Origin: Candidatus Parabacteroides intestinavium
GTDB lineage: Bacteria; Bacteroidota; Bacteroidia; Bacteroidales; Tannerellaceae
NCBI GenBank assembly: GCA_019118725.1
Contig: DWYO01000265.1
Coordinates: 1-10,396, forward strand
Length of the DNA: 10,396 nucleotides
Reading direction: 5' to 3'
Part shown: positions 1-6,555 of the stretch, piece after piece
Layout of the letters: each line of letters opens with the position of its first letter
Position numbering within the stretch: position 1 is the first letter of the stretch
Program-made: the position numbers and the translations under genes
Notes under the pieces: generated by a model
Seen by the model: the letters and a program-made list of their open reading frames with translations, nothing else
Database searches by the model: none
Told to the model about the DNA's origin: nothing

Positions 1-9
1 GCACTTTAA

Positions 10-29
10 ATTTGCACAACCTTGCAAAT
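10..29. repeat. Inverted repeat, 7-bp perfect arms
   Basis: ATTTGCA (10-16) pairs with TGCAAAT (23-29) around a six-base loop (CAACCT). It could be an operator or a weak hairpin downstream of ftsY. No T-run follows on the minus strand, so it is not a standard intrinsic terminator. A short AT-rich palindrome like this can also arise by chance. Confidence 0.35.
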
Positions 30-98
30 CGGCAATAAAAGTACTATATTCCTTACGAATGAAAAACTTTTATCTGCTTTTTAACGTAAAATAACCAA

Positions 99-112
99 AT
101 ATAGTGCTATAT
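99..112. repeat. Short AT-rich palindrome after ftsY
   Basis: ATATAG and CTATAT flank a two-base centre (TG), giving 14 bases of dyad symmetry 27 bases past the ftsY stop codon. The two-base centre fits a protein-binding dyad better than an RNA hairpin; as RNA it would form only a weak five-pair stem with a four-base loop. Function unknown. Confidence 0.3.
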
Positions 113-139
113 CCGGTATTATAGGCTTCAAGCGGTCCC

Positions 140-1093
140 TTATTCTCCAAAGAGTGAATTCACAAACTCTCGCTTACGGAACACTTGCAAATCCTCCATT
201 CCTTCGCCCAATCCGATATACTTAACCGGGATACGGAACTGGTCAGAAATGCCAATCACCACGCCCCCTTTTGCCGTTCCGTCCAGCTTGGTTACCGCCA
301 AGGCATTCACCTCAGTCGCAGCGGTGAATTGCTTTGCCTGTTCAAAAGCATTCTGTCCGGTCGAGCCATCCAAGACCAATAAAATCTCATGAGGAGCATC
401 CGGAATTACCTTCTTCATGACATTCTTAATCTTCGTCAGCTCATTCATCAGATTGATTTTGTTATGAAGACGTCCGGCGGTATCGATAATTACAACATCC
501 GCATTATTCGCTTTTGCCGAGCTCAAGGTATCAAAAGCCACCGAAGCCGGATCGGAACCCATCTTCTGCTTCACAATAGGCACACCCACACGTTCACTCC
601 AGATAACAAGCTGCTCAACAGCAGCCGCACGGAATGTATCGGCAGCACCGAGGTACACACTTTTCCCGGCTTTCTTGAACTGATAAGCCAGCTTACCAAT
701 GGTCGTTGTTTTGCCAACCCCATTTACCCCTACTACCATAATAACATACGGTTTCTTGTCTTCCGGCAAAGTAAAACCATCCCCATCCTGCGTATTATTC
801 TCCATCAAAAGGTTTGCGATTTCATCCCGCAAGATTGCTGTCAGTTCCGAAGTGGTCACATACTTATCGCGAGCCACACGCTTTTCGATTCGGTCAATAA
901 TTTTCAATGTCGTTTCCACGCCGACATCTGAAGTAATCAAGACCTCTTCCAAATTGTCCAGTACATCGTCATCCACCTTGCTCTTACCTGCTATTGCCTT
1001 GGTAATTTTGGTGAAGACATTTTCTTTTGTTTTGGAAAGCCCTTTGTCTAATGTTTCCTTCTTCTCTTTACCGAAAAAGCTAAATATACCCAT
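140..1093 (-). CDS. ftsY: Signal recognition particle receptor FtsY
   Basis: FtsY is the SRP-type GTPase that docks ribosome-nascent chain complexes carrying SRP (Ffh plus 4.5S RNA) at the inner membrane and hands them to the Sec translocon. The 317-residue product has an N domain (about residues 20-100) followed by the NG GTPase core. Visible motifs are the P-loop GVNGVGKTTT at 122-131, DTFRAAA at 152-158, DTAGR at 204-208 and TKLDGTAKGG at 268-277, the last giving guanine specificity. The long acidic A domain of E. coli FtsY is absent, as is usual for short FtsY proteins; the N-terminus MGIFSFFGKEKK is a short hydrophobic and basic stretch suited to membrane contact. The ATG gives the normal family N-terminus. 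The uvrD stop lies 60 bases upstream, so the two may be co-transcribed, though that gap also holds a 14-base dyad. Confidence 0.97.
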   Translation of the reverse strand: MGIFSFFGKEKKETLDKGLSKTKENVFTKITKAIAGKSKVDDDVLDNLEEVLITSDVGVETTLKIIDRIEKRVARDKYVTTSELTAILRDEIANLLMENNTQDGDGFTLPEDKKPYVIMVVGVNGVGKTTTIGKLAYQFKKAGKSVYLGAADTFRAAAVEQLVIWSERVGVPIVKQKMGSDPASVAFDTLSSAKANNADVVIIDTAGRLHNKINLMNELTKIKNVMKKVIPDAPHEILLVLDGSTGQNAFEQAKQFTAATEVNALAVTKLDGTAKGGVVIGISDQFRIPVKYIGLGEGMEDLQVFRKREFVNSLFGE

Positions 1094-1129
1094 ATTTTGA
1101 CTTAATTTATTGTTCTATTTCGTATGTGC

Positions 1130-1143
1130 GTGTAAAATTACAC
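1130..1143. repeat. Dyad in the uvrD-ftsY gap
   Basis: GTGTAA and TTACAC flank a two-base AA centre, about 37 bases upstream of the ftsY ATG. On the minus strand it overlaps TAATTTTA, one base away from the TAnnTTTG -7 consensus, but no convincing -33 box lies at the right distance. It could be an operator over a weak ftsY promoter, or chance in AT-rich DNA. Confidence 0.3.
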
Positions 1144-1153
1144 AAAAATGTCA

Positions 1154-3487
1154 TTATTTTATTACCTCCAACCGTGCAAATTTCAGTAAAAGTTGCTTTT
1201 GGCCAAAATTATCAAATGCGACGATTGCCTTCCGGTTGTTTCCATCCCCCTCAAAAGCCAACAATTCCCCTTCTCCAAAACGGTTGTGCGAAACACGCGC
1301 CCCCACATACAGACCGGCATATTCCATAGAGTCTGAAGACGACCCGGCCGATTTTTCATCAGCAACAATTTTGGTCAGCCGACGGGGTTGGGCAATTGCC
1401 GGTCGGGTATCCTCCTTATAAGTCCCCGCCGCCGCCGCTTGCCGAAGCGGAGAGGAGAATGCCGGACGCTGATAGCGGCTCCGTTCTTCATCAAAAGAGT
1501 TGTTTTCGGAACGTGAGCTTGCTGCAGGAATATCCAAATAACACCGGTCGATATCCTTTAGGAAACGACTTGGCGTACACATAGTGGTCTGTCCGTTCTT
1601 ATAACGGCTCCGTGCGTAAGTAATGATACAATCTTGCTCTGCCCTCGTGATAGCTACATAAAACAAGCGCCGCTCCTCCTCTATCGCACGTATATTATCT
1701 TTTGACATGGCCGACGGGAACAAATCCTCTTCCAATCCTACGATAAAAACATGCGGAAACTCCAAGCCTTTGGCCGAATGAATTGTCATCAAAGTCACCT
1801 TATCAGCAGACTCCTCCTTATCATTATCCTGATCTGTCAAAAGAGCCACTTCAGCCAAAAAATCGTTCAATGTAACATTGCCTGAATTTTCCTCTTGGCG
1901 AATTTCACAAAACTCTGCGATACCCTTCAGCAATTCCTGGATATTCTCCGCCTTACTAATTCCTTCATTTGAGCGGTCGGCCATTAAGGTCGCCATCAGT
2001 CCGCTTTGCTTAACGAGTTCTGTTGCGATAATGTCTGCCGAAGTATCCGGACTTTGCCGGATAAAAGGCTCCATCAATTCCCGAAAAGAAGACAGCTTCT
2101 TAGCGGTTCCGGAATTGATTGACACACCATATTCTAACGGAGATTCCAAGACCGTCCACAAACTGACATTATGGGTCGTAGCTGCATGGACCAGCTTATT
2201 CAATGTCGTATCGCCGATTCCACGTGCCGGATAATTTATCACCCGTTTAAACGCTTCCTCATCATGAGGATTCACGACAAGTCGGAAGTAGGATATCACA
2301 TCCTTCACCTCTTTCCGTTGATAAAAAGAAAGTCCTCCGTAAATACGGTAAGGGATTCCCCGTTTCCGCATGGATTCCTCCAGGATACGCGACTGGGCAT
2401 TCGTTCGATAAAGAATCGCGAAGTCAGCATAGCTTCCTCCTTTTACAGACATCATATCCTGTATCTTCGCTGCAACGACATAGGCCTCTTCATAATCGGA
2501 CATAGCCGTAATTACCTTTACTTTGCTTCCCTCTTCCTTCTCCGAATAGACATTCTTCGGAATCTGCTTGTTGTTCTTATCGATCAGGCTATTGGCCGCA
2601 TTGACAATATTCTGTGTAGAACGGTAATTGCGCTCAAGCTTAAACACCCTACACCCCGGATAGAGATTCTTGAAGTTCAAGATATTGTCGATATTTGCTC
2701 CGCGAAAAGAATAGATACTTTGCGCGTCGTCACCTACCACACAGATATGCCCGCTTCCACCGCACAACCGTTGCACAATCAGATGCTGCGCGAAGTTTGT
2801 GTCTTGATACTCATCGACCAGAATATACCGAAAGAAACTCCGGTAGCTATCCAGCACCTCAGGATTATCCCGAAAAAGGATATTCGTATAAAGCAACAAA
2901 TCATCAAAATCCATAGCTCCGGATTGCCGGCAACGGTTCTGATAACGTTTATAAATTTCGCGAACAAGCGGGACATTGGCACGAATATCACTTTCTACCA
3001 GTTCTTTGTTCTGCGTATATGCCTCGGAAGTTATCAAAGCATTCTTAGCGTTTGATATACGGCTCTGTATCCATCCCGGACGATAGGTCTTATCATCCAA
3101 TTGCATCTCCTTAATAATCGTTTTGATAAGATTCTTTGAATCCGTGGCATCATATATAGTGAAGTTGGATGAAAATCCTATCCGTGCAGCCTCCTTCCGC
3201 AGAATCCGGGAAAAGATCGAATGAAACGTTCCCATCCATAATCGTTGGGCGGTGTTTTCTCCCACAATACCCGCGATACGAGCCTTCATCTCACGGGCAG
3301 CTTTATTCGTAAACGTCAACGCCAAAATAGAATAAGGGGGCAATCCGTTATTCAACAGCCAGGCTATTTTGTACGTCAGCACGCGGGTCTTGCCGGAACC
3401 GGCACCTGCTATCACTAAAGAGGGCCCGTCACAATAAAGTACTGCCTCACGCTGACTTTTATTTAATTCCGATAAATATTTTTCCAT
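1154..3487 (-). CDS. uvrD: UvrD/PcrA-type 3'-5' DNA helicase
   Basis: Superfamily 1A ATP-dependent helicase acting in nucleotide excision and mismatch repair, and in clearing RecA filaments or stalled RNA polymerase. From the chosen start the protein is 777 residues, normal for the family. Motifs in order: Walker A AGAGSGKT (27-34), DEYQD (225-229), GDDAQSIYSFRG (252-263), LERNYRST (284-291), HSAKGLEF (570-577) and VAITRAE (611-617). A low-complexity linker follows, then a C-terminal Tudor-like segment from about residue 728 (GARVSHNRFGEGEL...), the part that contacts RNA polymerase in PcrA. I chose the ATG at 3487 because MEKYLSELNKSQREAV resembles the family N-terminus; the frame continues to a GTG at 3508, which would add seven residues. 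The recombinase stop lies 29 bases upstream. Gram-positive homologues are named pcrA; the family call is firm, the symbol less so. Confidence 0.95.
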   Translation of the reverse strand: MEKYLSELNKSQREAVLYCDGPSLVIAGAGSGKTRVLTYKIAWLLNNGLPPYSILALTFTNKAAREMKARIAGIVGENTAQRLWMGTFHSIFSRILRKEAARIGFSSNFTIYDATDSKNLIKTIIKEMQLDDKTYRPGWIQSRISNAKNALITSEAYTQNKELVESDIRANVPLVREIYKRYQNRCRQSGAMDFDDLLLYTNILFRDNPEVLDSYRSFFRYILVDEYQDTNFAQHLIVQRLCGGSGHICVVGDDAQSIYSFRGANIDNILNFKNLYPGCRVFKLERNYRSTQNIVNAANSLIDKNNKQIPKNVYSEKEEGSKVKVITAMSDYEEAYVVAAKIQDMMSVKGGSYADFAILYRTNAQSRILEESMRKRGIPYRIYGGLSFYQRKEVKDVISYFRLVVNPHDEEAFKRVINYPARGIGDTTLNKLVHAATTHNVSLWTVLESPLEYGVSINSGTAKKLSSFRELMEPFIRQSPDTSADIIATELVKQSGLMATLMADRSNEGISKAENIQELLKGIAEFCEIRQEENSGNVTLNDFLAEVALLTDQDNDKEESADKVTLMTIHSAKGLEFPHVFIVGLEEDLFPSAMSKDNIRAIEEERRLFYVAITRAEQDCIITYARSRYKNGQTTMCTPSRFLKDIDRCYLDIPAASSRSENNSFDEERSRYQRPAFSSPLRQAAAAGTYKEDTRPAIAQPRRLTKIVADEKSAGSSSDSMEYAGLYVGARVSHNRFGEGELLAFEGDGNNRKAIVAFDNFGQKQLLLKFARLEVIK

Positions 3488-3516
3488 GTCATTGTCATTT
3501 GCTACCACGTTATAAG

Positions 3517-4119
3517 CTAAGATATATCCTCGCGGTCAGATAGTCTATACACCGTACTTCTATGCACCCCGTACGCGCGGGCTATGTCGACCTTCGCTAC
3601 ATTCATCTCCTTGAGTCTGGCAATTTCTATTTCATATCCAGACAGCTTGTGTTCAGCCGCACGCCGGCCTTTAGGACGCCCCAAGCTATAGCCTTCGGCC
3701 TTACGCCGGGCTAACGCCTCTTTGGTCCGTTGTGAGATTAGTTCCCGCTCTATTTCGGCCGATAAGCCAAAGGCAAAAGCCAGCACCTTCGAAGTCATAT
3801 CGTTACCCAAGCGATAATTATCTTTTATCGTCCACACCTGTATTCCTATACGCATACAGGTATGCAAGATACTCATTATCATCAGCAAATTTCTTCCTAA
3901 ACGGGAGAGCTCCGCACAAATCAGCACATCATTCTTGGTCATCACGGAAGACAACAGATTTCCGAGTTTTCGCTTCTCCACATCCTCCTTACCGGACACG
4001 ATTTCCTCAATCCATTTGTCTACCGCAACCCCTTGCCGTTGACAAAACTGGTTTATCTCGAAACGCTGATTCTCGACGGATTGCCTATCTGTACTAACAC
4101 GAATATATCCATAAATCAT
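3517..4119 (-). CDS. Mpi-like serine recombinase (DNA invertase/resolvase family)
   Basis: Small serine recombinase of 200 residues with a complete catalytic domain: YIRVST at 5-10 with nucleophile Ser9 and Arg7, the ELSRLGRN block at 70-77 with Arg73 and Arg76, and the E-helix block ending SAEIERELISQRTKEALARR (120-139). A GRPKGR hinge at 147-152 leads to a C-terminal helix-turn-helix at about 175-194 that reads DNA. Length and wording closely resemble Mpi of Bacteroides fragilis, which inverts many promoters, so invertase is more likely than transposon resolvase; that rests on memory, not alignment. No transposase, integron or insertion-sequence end adjoins it. It lies between a glycan operon (56-base gap upstream) and uvrD (29-base gap downstream), all on one strand. 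I see no inverted-repeat crossover site in either gap, so any target is elsewhere. No clear promoter is visible at 4120-4175. Confidence 0.93.
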   Translation of the reverse strand: MIYGYIRVSTDRQSVENQRFEINQFCQRQGVAVDKWIEEIVSGKEDVEKRKLGNLLSSVMTKNDVLICAELSRLGRNLLMIMSILHTCMRIGIQVWTIKDNYRLGNDMTSKVLAFAFGLSAEIERELISQRTKEALARRKAEGYSLGRPKGRRAAEHKLSGYEIEIARLKEMNVAKVDIARAYGVHRSTVYRLSDREDIS

Positions 4120-4175
4120 ACCGGTTACATTTTAAATAATAAATCGTAATGCTTAGAGCGGCTGGCACTTCAGGT

Positions 4176-5201
4176 TTACTTGGAGCTTCCGGAAGAAGAA
4201 TGATAATACTCTACATACCAGTCATAGAATTTCCTTACTCCTTCTCCGATACTTGTGGCAGGCTTGAATCCGAAGTTCCGCTCCAGACGGGTGGTGTCGG
4301 CAAAAGTACTCTGCACATCTCCGGACTGCATCTCGCGATACTCCTTACGGACCTCCCGACCGGAGCAACGCTCTAACGTATGAATGAAATCCATTAGCGC
4401 GATGGGCGATGAATTACCTATATTATATAAGGTATAAGGGACCTCACCGGATTCCGGACGGTCTATTATGCGAAGTGTCGCCTCGACCACATCCTGTATA
4501 AACGTAAAGTCACGTTGCATATCTCCATGATTGAAAACCTGAATCGTACCTCCAGTCAATATTTCTTTCAGGAAAAGACAGGGCGCCATGTCGGGACGGC
4601 CCCACGGACCATACACCGTAAAATAGCGCAAGCCCGTCGTAGGCAACCGGTACAATTTACTATATGCGTGAGCCATCAACTCATCAGCCTTTTTGGTCGC
4701 TCCGTAAAGGCTGACCGGGCGATCTGCCTGATCGGTCTCTCTGAACGGGACATGCTCCGCCATGCCATACACACTACTTGAACTGGCATAAACCAAATGC
4801 TTGACACGAGTATGACGGCATCCTTCTAAAACATTTAAGAAACCAACCACATTAGATTGGATATAAGAATAGGGATTTTCAATAGAATAACGCACACCGG
4901 CCTGCGCGGCAAGGTTACAAACAACATCAAACTGCTCGTCACGGAAAAGCCGCTCCATCGACTCACGATCTGCCAAATCCATCCGGATAAAACGGAACAT
5001 CGGAAACCGTTGACCGGACACAAACCGACCCTCTCCGAGAACTTGCTCAATGCCCAAACGCTTCAAACGGTCCAGTTTCAAAGATACGGCATAGTAATCA
5101 TTCAGGTTATCAAGACCTACTACCTCATCTCCCCTTTCCAACAAAGCTTCAGTCAAAAAGGAACCGATAAAACCAGCTGCTCCTGTTACCAAAATCTTCA
5201 T
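4176..5201 (-). CDS. NAD-dependent epimerase, UDP-glucuronate 4-epimerase-like
   Basis: Extended short-chain dehydrogenase of 341 residues that most resembles enzymes interconverting UDP-glucuronate and UDP-galacturonate through a 4-keto intermediate on bound NAD+. The Rossmann motif GAAGFIG is at 7-13, NLAAQAGVRYSIENP at 96-110, the catalytic Ser within ASSSSVYG (139-146) and the YGATK couple Tyr166/Lys170. LRYFTVYGPWGRPDMA at 191-206 is typical of the UDP-glucuronate epimerase (CapI/LpsL) branch; GalE proteins differ there. The start codon overlaps the stop of the upstream LAB_N gene in an ATGA (5198-5201), so translation is probably coupled and this is the last gene of the glycan operon. 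Cytosolic. Other UDP-sugar 4-epimerases or dehydratases remain possible, but the motifs favour a uronic acid substrate. The last residues (HSSSGSSK) are a Ser-rich tail. Confidence 0.9.
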   Translation of the reverse strand: MKILVTGAAGFIGSFLTEALLERGDEVVGLDNLNDYYAVSLKLDRLKRLGIEQVLGEGRFVSGQRFPMFRFIRMDLADRESMERLFRDEQFDVVCNLAAQAGVRYSIENPYSYIQSNVVGFLNVLEGCRHTRVKHLVYASSSSVYGMAEHVPFRETDQADRPVSLYGATKKADELMAHAYSKLYRLPTTGLRYFTVYGPWGRPDMAPCLFLKEILTGGTIQVFNHGDMQRDFTFIQDVVEATLRIIDRPESGEVPYTLYNIGNSSPIALMDFIHTLERCSGREVRKEYREMQSGDVQSTFADTTRLERNFGFKPATSIGEGVRKFYDWYVEYYHSSSGSSK

Positions 5202-5827
5202 ATTGCTTCTGTTTTATTTGCTTTATGTCCTAACATTATGTTACGTGTATATACGATAAACCCGGTTGATTGGCTCAATAGCAGAATCGGATCCAGTCGG
5301 ATAATAGCATAAGCAAGTATCATGAGCGAACCCACCAGACTCTGAATCCAAAACCCGACCGGAAGTACTGATTCTCCTACCTTGCGGGAGTAGTACCATT
5401 GGTAGACAAAACGCAAGGTAAAAATCACCTGCCCTACCGACCCGAAAGCTATCAGCCAGACCGGAATGTTCTCATCCTTGAAGAAGGATTCGACAAATGT
5501 TGAAAAATCATTCAAGGCAAATAGAGCGGCTATGACCGGAGTGATCCCCAACACCACCCGCAACAACATCGGAATGCGATGCCACAGGCCCTTATCGTTC
5601 AAATTCCAAATATAAATATAAAACGAAATGAATTGCCCCAAAATAATCGAGAAATCATTCCTCAGCCAGCCATATACACACAGCAGATAAGCTCCTATAA
5701 GACTAAAGACCCAATAGAGAACCGGAGATACAACCTTCTTCTGCTTTTCCGAGAGTACCCATTGAACCAGCATGCGGGCCGAAAAAAACACTTGCGCGAT
5801 AAGTCCGATAATATAAACGCCTATCAT
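5198..5827 (-). CDS. Tandem LAB_N-domain membrane protein, candidate sugar-lipid flippase
   Basis: Integral membrane protein of 209 residues built from two copies of the LAB_N domain, named for its occurrence at the N-terminus of some lipid A disaccharide synthases. Copy 1 covers about 8-80 and copy 2 about 129-200. Fifteen matching residues, including Gln12/133, Arg18/139, Gln22-Trp23/143-144, Pro35/156, Trp39/160, Gly45/166, Asp58/179 and Asn75/196, are all offset by exactly 121. Each copy has three hydrophobic segments (about 4-24, 35-54, 59-76; then 124-145, 156-175, 180-198), with one extra segment at about 85-105 between them, giving a 3+1+3 pattern. No LpxB catalytic domain is attached. 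Its start overlaps the GT2 stop and its stop overlaps the epimerase start, each in an ATGA. I infer a role in moving or handling polyprenyl-linked sugar; no function is shown directly. Confidence 0.88.
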   Translation of the reverse strand: MIGVYIIGLIAQVFFSARMLVQWVLSEKQKKVVSPVLYWVFSLIGAYLLCVYGWLRNDFSIILGQFISFYIYIWNLNDKGLWHRIPMLLRVVLGITPVIAALFALNDFSTFVESFFKDENIPVWLIAFGSVGQVIFTLRFVYQWYYSRKVGESVLPVGFWIQSLVGSLMILAYAIIRLDPILLLSQSTGFIVYTRNIMLGHKANKTEAI

Positions 5828-6555
5828 AGATTCGTACCATCAATTTGATAATTGATATAACGCTTACGCATCCACCGATAAGCGAAACAATCCACAAACG
5901 GAGATACCAACCTATTCCACAAGTGATATTTCGAAACACCTGCTACCCGCGGGAAATGACGCACGGGGATCTCTTTCATCTTCCCACCTACCATATCAAT
6001 CAACGCGGGCAGGAAACGATGCATCCCGGTAAAGAACGGAATCCGCTGGGCATAGTCGGTATGCATAATCTTCAACGGGCACCCGGTATCGGTGGCTTTG
6101 TCGTGTGTCATCATACGCCGAAAACCATTGGCTATCTTGGATTGCAGGTTCTTGAAAAAAGAATCCTGGCGATTGGCACGGATTCCCATTACCAATTCAT
6201 ATTCCTCTGTATAGGGCAATAACAGGTTAAAATCTTCTGGTGCGGTTTGCAAATCAGCATCAATATACCCCACCAGCGGAGAGCAAGCAGCATCAATGCC
6301 GGCCTTCATGGCCGCACTCAATCCGCCATTCTTGGCCAAATTGCAATAGAAAAAGTCCGCCCGACGCCCACAAATCTCTTTCATCCTCGAAAAGCTATCA
6401 TCTTTCGAGCCATCATTGACAAAAAGGACACACGCCGGTACCAACGCCTGCTTCAGATAAGCCGACAAGCGTTCCTCCAAGGCCGCCATATTATCTTCCT
6501 CATTATAAATCGGAACGATAATCGTCAATGTATAATCATTCGTCTTGTTCATCAT
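5824..6555 (-). CDS. GT2 glycosyltransferase, ArnC/GtrB-like polyprenyl-phosphate sugar synthase
   Basis: Family 2 (GT-A fold) glycosyltransferase of 243 residues, predicted to move a sugar from a nucleotide donor to polyprenyl phosphate on the cytosolic face. It has TIIVPIYNEE at 11-20, NDGS at 47-50, the metal- and nucleotide-binding DADLQ at 99-103, and a late R-x-x-G-x-SKY block (Arg203 to Tyr210) shared with the DPM1/ArnC/GtrB group. GtrB and ArnC carry C-terminal membrane helices; here the protein ends shortly after the catalytic domain, so it may rely on the neighbouring LAB_N protein for membrane contact. I chose the ATG at 6555, preceded by a purine-rich GAGAAAAAAG. ATG at 6552 and an in-frame GTG at 6567 are alternatives. 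The start overlaps the ArnT-like gene by 20 bases and the stop overlaps the next start by 4. The sugar is not readable from sequence. Confidence 0.92.
   Translation of the reverse strand: MMNKTNDYTLTIIVPIYNEEDNMAALEERLSAYLKQALVPACVLFVNDGSKDDSFSRMKEICGRRADFFYCNLAKNGGLSAAMKAGIDAACSPLVGYIDADLQTAPEDFNLLLPYTEEYELVMGIRANRQDSFFKNLQSKIANGFRRMMTHDKATDTGCPLKIMHTDYAQRIPFFTGMHRFLPALIDMVGGKMKEIPVRHFPRVAGVSKYHLWNRLVSPFVDCFAYRWMRKRYINYQIDGTNL

Larger units (their letters stand above)
1..139. other. Gene-free AT-rich stretch beyond the ftsY stop
   Basis: No credible reading frame lies here on either strand. It holds two small inverted repeats, listed separately, and a pair of near-identical words: AGTACTATATTCC at 40-52 and AGTGCTATATCC at 103-114. 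A match to the Bacteroidetes -7 box (TAAATTTG) sits at 7-14 on the plus strand, but the matching -33 region falls outside the window and no plus-strand gene follows, so I do not call it a promoter. No GC-rich hairpin followed by a T-run is visible on the minus strand, so the ftsY terminator is not identified. Confidence 0.5.

Noticed and set aside
2171..3055. Long plus-strand frame of 294 codons opposite uvrD
   Set aside because: It is the antisense shadow of a well-conserved helicase, and its translation has no recognisable domain.
3517..4119. Transposon resolvase as part of a Tn3-like element
   Set aside because: No transposase, res site or terminal inverted repeats are seen around it, and the sequence resembles Bacteroides promoter invertases more.
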